A DNA stretch of 64,000 nt, from the NCBI GenBank assembly GCA_965245735.1, contig CBDFAX010000002.1, positions 56,724-120,723 of the forward strand, read 5' to 3'. This DNA is from Abiotrophia sp965245735. Lineage in GTDB: Bacteria > Bacillota > Bacilli > Lactobacillales > Aerococcaceae. Within the stretch, counting starts at the first letter, position 1, and the number at the start of each line of letters is the position of its first letter. This document shows, piece after piece, positions 16,066-24,320 of the stretch. Position numbers and translations under genes: made by a program. Under the pieces are notes generated by a model, which was not told the origin of the DNA, made no database searches, and saw only the letters and a list, made by a program, of their open reading frames with translations.

Positions 16066-16953
16066 ATGTACGCCATTCAAACGCAACAACTGACCAAATC
16101 CTACGGCAAGCACCGAGGCATCGACAAGCTTAACTTGACCGTTCAGCAGGGCGAGCTCTTTGGCTTTATCGGGCCTAACGGAGCCGGCAAATCCACAACT
16201 ATCCGCACCCTACTGGGGCTGATTAAGCCTACCAGCGGGAGTGCCCAGGTCCTGGGCTTAGAAGTCGGCCGCCAACAAGGCCAAATCCTACGCCGGGTGG
16301 GCTACCTGCCATCCGAAACCCAATTCTATGCCGGCATGACCGCCCGCGACCTGCTCAAATTATCTGCTAATCTGAGAGGCCTGGACTGCCAGGCCGAATG
16401 TCGCCGCCTCAGCGACCGGCTGCAGCTAGACCTAGGAATTGCGGCAGACCAACTATCTCTGGGTAACCGTAAGAAGGTAGGCATTGTGGCAGCCCTCCAG
16501 CACCAACCTGACCTCTTGATTCTGGACGAGCCTACCAGTGGCTTGGATCCCCTGATCCAAGAAGAATTCTTCGCCCTCCTAGAGGAACGTCGCCAAGCCG
16601 GCGGGACCGTCTTCCTATCCAGCCATGTCCTGTCCGAAGTCCAAAACCACTGCGACCGGGCCGCCATTATCCGCCAAGGGCAAATCGTGGCCACCGAAGA
16701 TGTGGCTAGCCTTATGAAACACCAAGCCAAACGCGTCAGCCTGTCTGGCCAAGTACCTGGCCTGGCAGACCTAGCGGGTGTCTCAAACTGGCAAGCCAAG
16801 GGCAAAGACCAAGCCAGCTTCCTCTATCAAGGGGACCTCAATGTCTTACTGGCCTGCCTGTCGCACGGCCAAGTACGCGATTTCAGTCTGGGAGAGCCAA
16901 GCCTGGAGGAAATCTTCCGCCACTACTACCAAGAAGGAGGGGATTTGTCATGA
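16066..16953 (+). CDS. ABC exporter ATP-binding protein
   Basis: ATPase of 295 residues (ATG at 16066 after GAAAGGAG; the longer open frame begins inside the TetR gene and is not used). Walker A GPNGAGKSTT, signature variant LSLGNRKKVG and Walker B LILDEPTSGLDP, with the C-terminal extension typical of ABC-2 exporters. Its stop overlaps the permease start by four bases (ATGA). Substrate unknown; regulation by the upstream TetR protein suggests drug or peptide export. Confidence 0.88.
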   Translation: MYAIQTQQLTKSYGKHRGIDKLNLTVQQGELFGFIGPNGAGKSTTIRTLLGLIKPTSGSAQVLGLEVGRQQGQILRRVGYLPSETQFYAGMTARDLLKLSANLRGLDCQAECRRLSDRLQLDLGIAADQLSLGNRKKVGIVAALQHQPDLLILDEPTSGLDPLIQEEFFALLEERRQAGGTVFLSSHVLSEVQNHCDRAAIIRQGQIVATEDVASLMKHQAKRVSLSGQVPGLADLAGVSNWQAKGKDQASFLYQGDLNVLLACLSHGQVRDFSLGEPSLEEIFRHYYQEGGDLS

Positions 16954-17744
16954 TTCTATTCCGCCACGAATTACGCCAAGGTTGGCGTAGCCTGATCCTG
17001 TGGACGGCGGCCATTGCAGGTTTTATGGCCCTGATTTCCCTGCTTTTCCCTCAAGTCAAGGATCAAATGGCTAGTATCAACGGCCTGATTAGCACCATGG
17101 GCGCCTTCTCTGACGCCTTCGGCCTGGGCAAGCTCAACATGGGAACCTTCATCGGCTTCTATACCGTTGAATGTCAGAGCGTCCTAGGCCTGGGCGGCGC
17201 CCTCTATGCCGCCATTCTGGCCAGCAATTGCCTAGCCAAAGAAGAGCAAGCCGGCACCGCCGAATTCCTGCTGACCCATCCCCTGAGTCGGGCTTCGATT
17301 GTCACCAGCAAGGCCTGGGCCCTCGTCAGCCAGCTTCTGATACTTAACGCGGTGACCCTAGCAGTTGTTTTGTTAAGTCTGACCCTGATGGGTGAGTCCG
17401 CGCCTATGGGCCAACTCCTACTCTTGCACTTGGCCTATCTAATCTTACACCTCGAGTTCATCGCCCTCTGCTTGAGCCTGTCGGCCTTGTCCGGCAAACG
17501 TCGCGGCACTGGCCTAGGCGCCGGCATCGGGCTGGTACTTGCCTTCTACCTAGCCAACCTAGTCGCCAATATTGCCCCCGGCCTGGGCGGCCTTAAATGG
17601 CTCACGCCCTTCGCTTACGTGGACGGCGCCGAAATCATCCCTCAGGGCAGCCTAAACCTAGGCTATGTCGGAGTAGGGCTGGTCTTATCAGCCTGCTCGC
17701 TGGGTGTGGCTTATTGGTGGTTTGGGCGGAAGGATGTAGGGTAG
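16950..17744 (+). CDS. ABC-2 family permease
   Basis: The 264 residues carry six hydrophobic segments. The cytoplasmic segment after helix 2 reads LAKEEQAGTAEFLLTHPLSR, the contact region seen in ABC-2 permeases of the YxlG/NosY type. It is translationally coupled to the ATPase gene. The operon ends in a strong hairpin at 17758-17795. Confidence 0.82.
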   Translation: MILFRHELRQGWRSLILWTAAIAGFMALISLLFPQVKDQMASINGLISTMGAFSDAFGLGKLNMGTFIGFYTVECQSVLGLGGALYAAILASNCLAKEEQAGTAEFLLTHPLSRASIVTSKAWALVSQLLILNAVTLAVVLLSLTLMGESAPMGQLLLLHLAYLILHLEFIALCLSLSALSGKRRGTGLGAGIGLVLAFYLANLVANIAPGLGGLKWLTPFAYVDGAEIIPQGSLNLGYVGVGLVLSACSLGVAYWWFGRKDVG

Positions 17745-17757
17745 TCAAATAGTATAG

Positions 17758-17795
17758 AAGAACCCCAGCAAGATTGTGGGCTTGCTGGGGTTCTT
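17758..17795. terminator. Bidirectional terminator between the ABC operon and the ATPase gene
   Basis: AAGAACCCCAGCAAG pairs perfectly with CTTGCTGGGGTTCTT (15 bp) around an 8-nt loop. It serves convergent genes; the ATPase stop is two bases away. Confidence 0.75.
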
Positions 17796-17797
17796 AG

Positions 17798-19264
17798 TCA
17801 TGACATATTCAAGTATTTATGTAGTCCTCTGTGTAAAATAAACTTCGTATTTTTATTGATATTGGTACTAAGCCCTTTTCTATACGTGAAGTCTATTTTC
17901 TTATTTTTATTGACAACTCCAATAATTCCGTAATCTCTCATGACTGTCAAAATATCTAATAGATTATCAATAGGTTCGTTATCTTCACGAGATATGTAAT
18001 CAGACAATTTTTGATAAGTAAATTTAGAATATCCTCGATTCGAAATATAATTCAATACTAACTTTATATTCTCTTTATTTTCAGAGATTGCAATTTCATT
18101 TAGTAATTCATCATAGAACCATTTCGAATAATCTTGTTCAACACGCATTAAATTATCTATTGTAATTTTCACTTCATTTGGAAAATTATCTTTATAAATG
18201 TTTAGAAACATGATGATATCCCTAGGACGACCAAAGCTACGTTCAATTAAGTACTTTGGTACTCCTTTATCAAATACTTCGCTATAAATTTCATCCGGAG
18301 TAAAATATTCGAATTCGTTCCCACTCTTTCTTATTTTGTGTAACACCATCCTTACCAAAGGATTTGATGAGGTATACTCCGAAAGAAACCAGTCTATCTT
18401 AATCCCACAGTCCGAAATTTGTTTATTTAGATTATTAGCTTCATGGTGAAGCATATCAATTATATCTTCACGTATTACTAGGCAGACTCTAGAAGTTGTA
18501 AACTTGCAGAATTCCTTATTTAGCTTATCAGCTGTATAAATCATATTTTTTATTAACCTTTTAAACGCGGTTAGTTCCATGCTTTCTTCAAGTTGATCCA
18601 TATCATCATAAAAAATAGTGATCTTTAGGTCCATTCTTTTTATTAGATTAAAAATAACCTTCTTGAGTTGTGGTAGAGTTTCATAGTATTTCGCTCTTTT
18701 TTTAGATATACTCTCTTTCTCTATCAGTGATCTCCTCTTCGCAATTCCTGACCCTATTTTCGAGCCTATTCTGATATCCATATTGGAATCTGTCTGGACG
18801 CCATATTCTGTTACTATCTCATCTATTTTATAGTGTTCTTTTTTAATAAGTGATTTTAATTTTGATACATCACCCTTATAAAGGAATCGTTTTATATTGT
18901 ACCAGTTAAGAGAGTCAAAATATTCCGAAATCTGTTCCCCTATATCCAATAAGTATATATACTCCCAAAACAAGGAGTTTTCTTGACTATTAATTTCATT
19001 TTCTGCAAAATTGTCCAACTTCTTCTGGATATAATCATTAAAAAACAACTGTTTTGAAACTTGTTTTTTTTCATTATTGTTGTGGCAATAATAAGCAGCT
19101 AGCGTAGTCTTTCCTGTCCCTTTGCGTCCCATAATCAGGTATTTATTTCCCTTTACCAGACTACCGTATAGTCCTTCCTTATCATAGAATAATTCAGAAA
19201 AGTTTGGCTCCATTGACTCAGTATAACCATCTGATTTCCCGAAATTCATATCCTTAATTCTCAT
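17798..19264 (-). CDS. P-loop ATPase, Sll1717-like; AT-rich, possible defence gene
   Basis: The 488-residue protein starts at the ATG at 19264 (GGAGGGG two bases upstream; an earlier in-frame ATG at 19324 lacks a ribosome site). Walker A GRKGTGKT lies at 46-53, preceded by the N-terminal FGKSDGYTESMEPNFSELFY stretch. Walker B ITIFYDDMDQL is at 215-225. A conserved-looking FGRPRDIIMFLN motif and a C-terminal winged-helix-like region follow. The layout matches what I know as the Sll1717 family of P-loop ATPases, often found in variable loci. It is markedly AT-richer than the flanking genes, and a long gene-free stretch lies upstream. The function is not established. Confidence 0.7.
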   Translation of the reverse strand: MRIKDMNFGKSDGYTESMEPNFSELFYDKEGLYGSLVKGNKYLIMGRKGTGKTTLAAYYCHNNNEKKQVSKQLFFNDYIQKKLDNFAENEINSQENSLFWEYIYLLDIGEQISEYFDSLNWYNIKRFLYKGDVSKLKSLIKKEHYKIDEIVTEYGVQTDSNMDIRIGSKIGSGIAKRRSLIEKESISKKRAKYYETLPQLKKVIFNLIKRMDLKITIFYDDMDQLEESMELTAFKRLIKNMIYTADKLNKEFCKFTTSRVCLVIREDIIDMLHHEANNLNKQISDCGIKIDWFLSEYTSSNPLVRMVLHKIRKSGNEFEYFTPDEIYSEVFDKGVPKYLIERSFGRPRDIIMFLNIYKDNFPNEVKITIDNLMRVEQDYSKWFYDELLNEIAISENKENIKLVLNYISNRGYSKFTYQKLSDYISREDNEPIDNLLDILTVMRDYGIIGVVNKNKKIDFTYRKGLSTNINKNTKFILHRGLHKYLNMS

Positions 19265-19930
19265 AACCCCTCCGAAAAATTGAATAGTTTGTATTACATA
19301 ATAAATACGATTGAAACTACACAATCACCATCCTAACACTAGCATTTACTTTTAAAAATGTCAAGTGCAAATCATCACTACCATGACGTAGTTGGTGTCC
19401 AGTAAACTTTACGCCAACGCCTTTGTTTCCTCCATACTAAAATGGTGGTATGTTAATCAAACTGAATTTCGACTATTATCTATCTCGATTCTATGCCACA
19501 GCATTTTTAATGGTAGATATTATCTACTGATCAATCTCTATTCAATGGGGTACTGGAACTGAAAGAATACTCCATAAGAGTTCGGGCCACATATAATCTA
19601 CTCAAGTTTTTGAATTAGATGTCTTCAGAATTGGTTAGATAGGGACTCATTTTAGCATACGGTAAAAATACTCTATGTCAAACCATGCCTTACTTCTTAA
19701 TTTGCACTCCTTTCCTAATCGCGACCAGTGACATGCTCCCTAAAAACTCCACGCCAACCGCAATACCCAAGAATCTAGCAAGCCAGATTAACCACTTAGG
19801 CTGTTAACTCTTCGTTTGAGCAAATCGCATTTATTGAGCACTCTTTATTTTCATTTATAGCCTGAAAATACAAAAAAACACCCCACACAGAGTGTAGGGC
19901 GTTCCACAAACGTTGATATAATCGTATTGA
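19265..19930. other. Gene-free AT-rich stretch upstream of the ATPase gene
   Basis: No convincing gene on either strand. It holds a candidate minus-strand promoter (TTGACA at plus 19676-19681, 16-nt spacer, TATGCT at 19654-19659) pointing toward the ATPase gene about 390 bp away, and at the far end the rpsI terminator. Two stretches resemble each other (around 19415-19430 and 19742-19760, both with ACGCCAAC), perhaps remnants of older sequence. Confidence 0.4.
19872..19902 (-). terminator. Terminator of rplM-rpsI
   Basis: On the minus strand ACGCCCTACAC pairs with GTGTGGGGTGT (11 bp including G-U) around TCT, followed by TTTTTTTG. Confidence 0.88.
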
Positions 19931-20323
19931 TTAACGTTTTGAGAATTGGCTAGCTTTACGAGCTTTCTTAAGACCTGGTTTCTTACGTTCAACCATACGT
20001 GGGTCACGGGTCAAGAGACCTGCAGCTTTCAGGGCTGGACGGAAGTCAGGATCAACAGTTAAGAGCGCGCGTGCAATACCGTGACGGATTGCACCGGATT
20101 GGCCGTTGAAGCCACCACCGTTAGCGTTCACCAATACATCGTATTGACCGAGTGTTTCAGTCACTGCGAATGGTTGTTTGATTACTTCGTGTAAGTGAGG
20201 GAATGGAATGTATTCTTCCAATGTACGACCATTGACAGTGAATACACCAGTTCCGGGCACTAAACGTACACGAGCAACAGAGTTTTTACGACGACCTGTA
20301 CCTAAGTATTGTGCTTTAGACAA
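19931..20323 (-). CDS. rpsI: 30S ribosomal protein S9
   Basis: 130 residues, the usual length. Starts MSKAQYLGTGRRKNSVARVR and ends with the basic KKARKASQFSKR tail that contacts P-site tRNA. It follows rplM by 13 bp in the conserved rplM-rpsI operon. Confidence 0.98.
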   Translation of the reverse strand: MSKAQYLGTGRRKNSVARVRLVPGTGVFTVNGRTLEEYIPFPHLHEVIKQPFAVTETLGQYDVLVNANGGGFNGQSGAIRHGIARALLTVDPDFRPALKAAGLLTRDPRMVERKKPGLKKARKASQFSKR

Positions 20324-20336
20324 TGTGGTTCCCTCC

Positions 20337-20780
20337 TTAAATTAATGATTGGATGTCCAATGCTTGAGGTTGTTGAGCAGCATGGTTGTGCTCAGCACCA
20401 GCGTAGACATGTAATTTAGTGAATTGACGACGACCTAAGCGGTTGCTTGGTAACATCCCTTTGATAGATTGTTCTACCAAACGAACTGGGTTCTTTTCAC
20501 GTAATTCACCAGCAGTGATTTGTTTCAAACCACCTGGGTGGCCAGTGTGACGGTAGTAGATCTTGTCGGTTGCTTTCTTACCGGTCAAGGCTACCTTATC
20601 AGCATTGACGATTACGACAAAGTCACCCGTGTCAACGTGAGGGGTGTAAGTCGGTTTGTTTTTACCACGTAAAATTGATGCCACTACAGCAGACAAACGA
20701 CCCAATGGGACATCTGTTGCGTCTACAAGCACCCAGTTACGTTCAACTTCGTTTTTCTTAGCCATGTATGTTGTACGCAC
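20337..20780 (-). CDS. rplM: 50S ribosomal protein L13
   Basis: 147 residues from a GTG at 20780, placed after a GGAGG; the protein then begins MRTTYMAKKNEVERNWVL, matching the Firmicutes L13 N-terminus. A TTG further upstream is in frame but lies in the ribosome site. Core L13 motifs DVPLGRLSAVVASILRGK and YTPHVDTGDFV are present. First gene of rplM-rpsI; expression is probably controlled through the leader (20819-20844). Confidence 0.97.
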   Translation of the reverse strand: MRTTYMAKKNEVERNWVLVDATDVPLGRLSAVVASILRGKNKPTYTPHVDTGDFVVIVNADKVALTGKKATDKIYYRHTGHPGGLKQITAGELREKNPVRLVEQSIKGMLPSNRLGRRQFTKLHVYAGAEHNHAAQQPQALDIQSLI

Positions 20781-20818
20781 GATAGTTTCCTCCAATATAA
20801 ATCTAGTTGTTTGACATT

Positions 20819-20844
20819 ACTATTGAGTTTCCGGGGCTCATAGT
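20819..20844 (-). promoter_or_regulatory. Hairpin in rplM leader, possible L13 autoregulatory element
   Basis: On the minus strand ACTAT-GAG ... CTC-A-ATAGT forms a stem with a single bulge and a CCCCGGAAA loop, between the promoter and the rplM start. Ribosomal protein leaders of this kind are known for L13 in Firmicutes; I cannot confirm the match to that family here. Confidence 0.4.
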
Positions 20845-20866
20845 GGGGCAAACAATACCGTTATCC

Positions 20867-20895
20867 ATATTAACGTGATTTGCCCCAAAAGTCAA
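20867..20895 (-). promoter_or_regulatory. Promoter of rplM-rpsI
   Basis: On the minus strand TTGACT, a 17-nt spacer and TAATAT. It lies ~90 bp before the rplM start, giving an mRNA leader long enough for regulation. Confidence 0.65.
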
Positions 20896-21019
20896 TAGTA
20901 TTTGCCAAATTCCTCCCCCAAAAAAGATTACAAACGCATAACAGCGAAAAGGTGGACTTAGCCCCGTCCTTACGGTAAAGTAAAGGGGACTTGAAACACG
21001 TTTTATAAGGAGAATTCAC

Positions 21020-22369
21020 ATGACACATCCTAGCTTCGACGTCCTCGTGGTCGGCGCCGGTTCCAGTGGCCTCATGGCCGCCATTAATGCTGCCAGCCAA
21101 GGGGCCCACGTCCTCCTCCTGGAGAAGAATAAGCGACCTGGTCGCAAGCTCCTGCTATCAGGTGGCGGGCGCTGTAACGTCACCAACCGAACCAGCCGAC
21201 AGGACCTGATTGCCCACATTCCCGGCAACGGTAAATTCCTCTACTCGGCTCTCAATCAATTCGACCAAGATGACATTATCGACTTCTTCCAGTCCCGGGG
21301 CGTCGCCCTCAAGGAAGAGGACCACGGCCGTATGTTTCCGGTGACTAATTCGGCCCGGACCATTCTGGATACCTTGCTGGCTGAGCTTGAAGCCCTAGAT
21401 GTCACTATCTGGTATGAAGCGCCCGTTGAGCGCCTGCTCCTGGACCGGGAAGCCGGCCGGGTGCGTGGTGTCCTACTGGCTAGCGGCCGAGAGGTGCTAG
21501 CGCCTGCGGTGGTGCTAGCAGTGGGTGGCCGCGCCTATCCTAAGACTGGGGCAACCGGCGATGGCTACGCCTGGGCCCGGGCTGCCGGCCACACCATCGA
21601 GCGCCTTTATGCCACCGAAGCCCCGCTCTTGAGTCAGGATTCTTTCATTGTAGACAAATCTCTACAAGGCGTCTCCCTGCGCGATGTGGCAGTGACAGTC
21701 TGGGATGCGGCGGGAGCTCCTTCTGCATCTTCCCAAGCCCAAACAGCCGAAAACACGCCTGCCAAACAATCTAGTGTCCCCGCCAAGGCCATCGTCACCC
21801 ACCAAATGGACATGATTTTCACCCACTTTGGCTTCTCAGGTCCTGCCATCCTGCGTTGTTCCGGCCATGTCAACCAGTGGCTCTTTGCCCATCCGGAGGC
21901 GGAATCCTGCCTGCTAACGGTTAACTTCCAGCCTAACCTGACCCAGGCTGACTTGAGCGCCCAGGCTGAGGCCGGACGCGACAAGCAGCTGCTTACCTTG
22001 CTCAAACAGTGGGTGCCCGAGCGCCTGGCTTTGGTCCTCTGCCAACAATTAGGAGTGGCGCCAGAGACAGCCTTCAAGCAGCTGACCCATGCCCAAGTTG
22101 CCCAGCTCTGGCAGCTGATGACGGCCTTTCCGCTAAGCGCGACCGGATCTCAACCTCTGGAAAAGGGCTTCGTGACTGGGGGCGGCGTCTCCACCAAGGA
22201 AGTCAATCCTAAGACTATGGAGTCCAAGCTGACCCAAGGCCTCTTCTTCTGTGGCGAGTTGCTGGACATTAATGGCTACACCGGTGGCTACAACATCACC
22301 GCCGCCTTCGTGACCGGCACCATCGCCGGCCAATACGCCGCCTGGAAAAGCTTCGAGCTACAAGGCTAA
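21020..22369 (+). CDS. NAD(P)/FAD-dependent oxidoreductase, HI0933/YhiN (BaiN) family
   Basis: Flavoprotein of 449 residues. The N-terminal Rossmann motif DVLVVGAGSSGLMAAINAA (8-26) binds FAD, followed by EKNKRPGRKLLLSGGGRCN, the signature of the HI0933-like family. A second conserved stretch near the C-terminus, FVTGGGVSTKEVNPKTMESK, and LDINGYTGGYNITAAF complete the FAD site. Members include BaiN of gut clostridia; the physiological substrate in lactic bacteria is unknown. A run of Ala/Ser/Gln/Pro at about 230-250 is a linker-like insertion. The start follows AAGGAG. Confidence 0.88.
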   Translation: MTHPSFDVLVVGAGSSGLMAAINAASQGAHVLLLEKNKRPGRKLLLSGGGRCNVTNRTSRQDLIAHIPGNGKFLYSALNQFDQDDIIDFFQSRGVALKEEDHGRMFPVTNSARTILDTLLAELEALDVTIWYEAPVERLLLDREAGRVRGVLLASGREVLAPAVVLAVGGRAYPKTGATGDGYAWARAAGHTIERLYATEAPLLSQDSFIVDKSLQGVSLRDVAVTVWDAAGAPSASSQAQTAENTPAKQSSVPAKAIVTHQMDMIFTHFGFSGPAILRCSGHVNQWLFAHPEAESCLLTVNFQPNLTQADLSAQAEAGRDKQLLTLLKQWVPERLALVLCQQLGVAPETAFKQLTHAQVAQLWQLMTAFPLSATGSQPLEKGFVTGGGVSTKEVNPKTMESKLTQGLFFCGELLDINGYTGGYNITAAFVTGTIAGQYAAWKSFELQG

Positions 22370-22393
22370 GAACTTGATAGCCCTCCTGCCGAG

Positions 22394-22674
22394 CCAGTGG
22401 TCCACTCTTTAAAGTAGTCCACTAGCTCATGGCTTGCCATCCCTTTTGCGCACTTTTCCGCAGCTTCCGTCCCAGCCAGTGGTCCACTCTCAAAAGTGGA
22501 CCACTAGCTCACGACTTTCCACCCCTTTTGCGCACTTTTCCGCAGTTTCCGACCCAGCCAGTGGTCCACTCTCAAAAGTGGACCACTAGCTCACGACTTT
22601 CCACCCTATTTGCCCCCTTTCCGTCAGTTTCCGACCCAGCCAGTGGTCCACTCCAAAGAGTGGACCACTGGCTC
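22394..22674. repeat. Four tandem 82-bp repeats, each with a hairpin
   Basis: Units begin at 22394, 22476, 22558 and 22640 (each CCAGTGGTCCACT), with an exact 82-bp spacing; the last is cut short at about 22674. Each carries an inverted repeat AGTGGTCCACT ... AGTGGACCACT (the right arm is mutated in unit 1; in unit 4 the arms extend to 16 bp). Between hairpins lies the segment CCTTTTGCGCACTTTTCCGC, changed in unit 3. An open frame reading through them (22429-22782) is not a gene. Confidence 0.9.
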
Positions 22675-22677
22675 ACC

Positions 22678-22713
22678 AAAAAGCGGCTAGGAATAATCCT
22701 AGCCGCTTTTTTA
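22678..22713. terminator. Bidirectional terminator between baiN-like gene and pstS
   Basis: AAAAAGCGGCTAGGA and TCCTAGCCGCTTTTT pair perfectly around ATAA, with T-runs on both strands. It sits at the end of the 82-bp repeats, two bases after the pstS stop. Confidence 0.9.
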
Positions 22714-22715
22714 TC

Positions 22716-23630
22716 TTACCAATGCGTTTTCTGGCCACTGAAAATGGCTTGTAATTCGGTCAGTGTCAGGTTTTTCAGCTGACTCTGAGCCGGGTTGACC
22801 ACCACCACGATGCCATCCAAGGCAAAGGTGGCGTGCCCAACTTGGCTAGCCTCACTAGTAGTCAGCTCCCGTGACAGCATACCGATATCGGCGGTGCCAT
22901 CCAGAGCGGCAGTGAAGCCGGCAGTCGACCCGTTGGAGGTCACATTAATCTTAACACCAGGATTGAGCTTCTCGTAACGCTCGGCTAGCTTTTCAATGAC
23001 CGGCGTCAAGGAAGTCGACCCAACTAAGCTCAGCTGGCCCTTGTGGCCGCCCGAACTGTAGTCATAACTGCCGGCCGCCTGCTCCTGCCAAGTCACCTTG
23101 CTGCCGGGGCTGATATAGCCGGCGCTTTCCACCATAGCCTGCCCCTCACGCGAGAAGACGAAGGACATGAAGTCTTGACCCAGGTCGCTCAGCCCCTCTT
23201 CTTTCCAAGCCAGGTTAAAGGGCCGGGCCAGCGGATAGGAACCGTCACGCACCGCTTCGGCGCTGACCGCCACCCCATCCAAGCTCAAGGCCTGGATACT
23301 GTCATTGAGGGAGCCAAAGGAAATATAGCCAATGGCTGCCGGATTGCCGGCCACCACCTGGAGGACGCCGCCCGTCGTATTGAGGACATCGGCTTCCACG
23401 GTGATATTGTCGTCGCCTTGGGCATCGACTACTTTAGCCAGTTCCACAAAGGCCTGGCGCGTCCCAGACCCTGCTTCCCGGCTGACCACAATAATGGGCT
23501 GGCCGCTGACCGAGCTAGCCGCAGCTGCCTCCAAGCCAAATGGCCCAAGGGCGCCGGCTAGAAGCCCTGTCACGAGAGTCGCTAGCGCCCACTTAAGGCG
23601 CCGGCTCCCCCATTTCTTTTGCTTAAACAT
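22716..23630 (-). CDS. pstS: Circularly permuted PstS-like phosphate-binding protein, no lipobox
   Basis: Extracytoplasmic phosphate-binding protein of the Pst importer, 304 residues. The signal peptide (about 1-38) has no cysteine. The binding fold is in swapped order. PIIVVSREAGSGTR (45-58) through GYISFGS and GYISPGS (to ~177), normally the second half, comes first. A Gly/Ser/Tyr linker (about 178-198) follows, then LSLVGSTSLTP (200-210), SNGSTAGF (232-239), GTADIGMLSREL and LTELQAIFSGQKTHW, which ends the protein where a normal PstS would continue into PIVVVSREAGSGTR. Phosphate-contact motifs of both halves are intact, so it is probably functional. It is the last gene of the operon, after phoU; normally pstS comes first. 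Confidence 0.85.
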   Translation of the reverse strand: MFKQKKWGSRRLKWALATLVTGLLAGALGPFGLEAAAASSVSGQPIIVVSREAGSGTRQAFVELAKVVDAQGDDNITVEADVLNTTGGVLQVVAGNPAAIGYISFGSLNDSIQALSLDGVAVSAEAVRDGSYPLARPFNLAWKEEGLSDLGQDFMSFVFSREGQAMVESAGYISPGSKVTWQEQAAGSYDYSSGGHKGQLSLVGSTSLTPVIEKLAERYEKLNPGVKINVTSNGSTAGFTAALDGTADIGMLSRELTTSEASQVGHATFALDGIVVVVNPAQSQLKNLTLTELQAIFSGQKTHW

Positions 23631-23644
23631 GATCTACTAGCCTC

Positions 23645-24301
23645 CTAGTTGAGCTCGACGATTTCGCCCGTATTGAGGAAGACTACCCGCTCACAAATGT
23701 TGGTTACATAGTCGCCAATACGCTCCAGGCTACCGGCCACACCCAAGTAGTCAATCCCGGCTGGAATCAACTCCCGTTTGCGCTCCATGCGCTCAGCTGT
23801 ATCACGGTAGACCGCCTCCAGCAATTCATCAATTTCCTCGTCCATGAGAGCCACCTTACGGGCCTTCTTAGCGTCACGACTGATATAGCTGTCTAAGGCG
23901 TCCGCAATCATCTTCTCGGCCACTTGCGCCATGCGGGCCAGGTAGCCCTTAACCGTCTGGCTTTCTTCGTCGTGGTCTTGATTACGTAGGGCAATGGTCC
24001 CGATGGAAACCGCGTGGTCAGCAATACGTTCCAGGTCGATGCTGACATGGAGAACGGCGAAGAGCATACGCAAGTCTTGGGCTACGGGTTGCTGCAAGGC
24101 AATAATCTTGTGGGTATCTTTTTCGATTTCAGCCGTCGTGGCGTTGATTCTCAGGTCATCACTGAAGACTTCGTGTGCCAACTCGGTGTCGCTTTCGATA
24201 TAGGCCTTGATGGCCTTGTTGACTGAGATTTCAGCCGCCTTACCTAGGTCTAAGAGCTTATTGTGTAAGGCTTCTAATTCTTGAACATAGTTATTACGCA
24301 T
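23645..24301 (-). CDS. phoU: Phosphate signalling protein PhoU
   Basis: Cytoplasmic regulator that couples Pst transport to phosphate signalling. 218 residues, two three-helix-bundle repeats. Each contains the metal-binding type motif, for example DLERIADHAVSI at about 89-100 and SLERIGDYVTNICERVVF near the C-terminus. It lies 19 bp after pstB and 14 bp before pstS in one transcription unit. Confidence 0.95.
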   Translation of the reverse strand: MRNNYVQELEALHNKLLDLGKAAEISVNKAIKAYIESDTELAHEVFSDDLRINATTAEIEKDTHKIIALQQPVAQDLRMLFAVLHVSIDLERIADHAVSIGTIALRNQDHDEESQTVKGYLARMAQVAEKMIADALDSYISRDAKKARKVALMDEEIDELLEAVYRDTAERMERKRELIPAGIDYLGVAGSLERIGDYVTNICERVVFLNTGEIVELN

Positions 24302-24320
24302 AGGTCATACCTCCTCTAGA

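Noticed and set aside
19265..19930. Insertion-sequence remnant upstream of the ATPase gene
   Set aside because: No transposase fragment or terminal inverted repeats could be recognised.
22429..22782. 117-codon open frame through the 82-bp repeats
   Set aside because: It only reads across the tandem repeats, the terminator and the end of pstS in antisense, and has no ribosome site.
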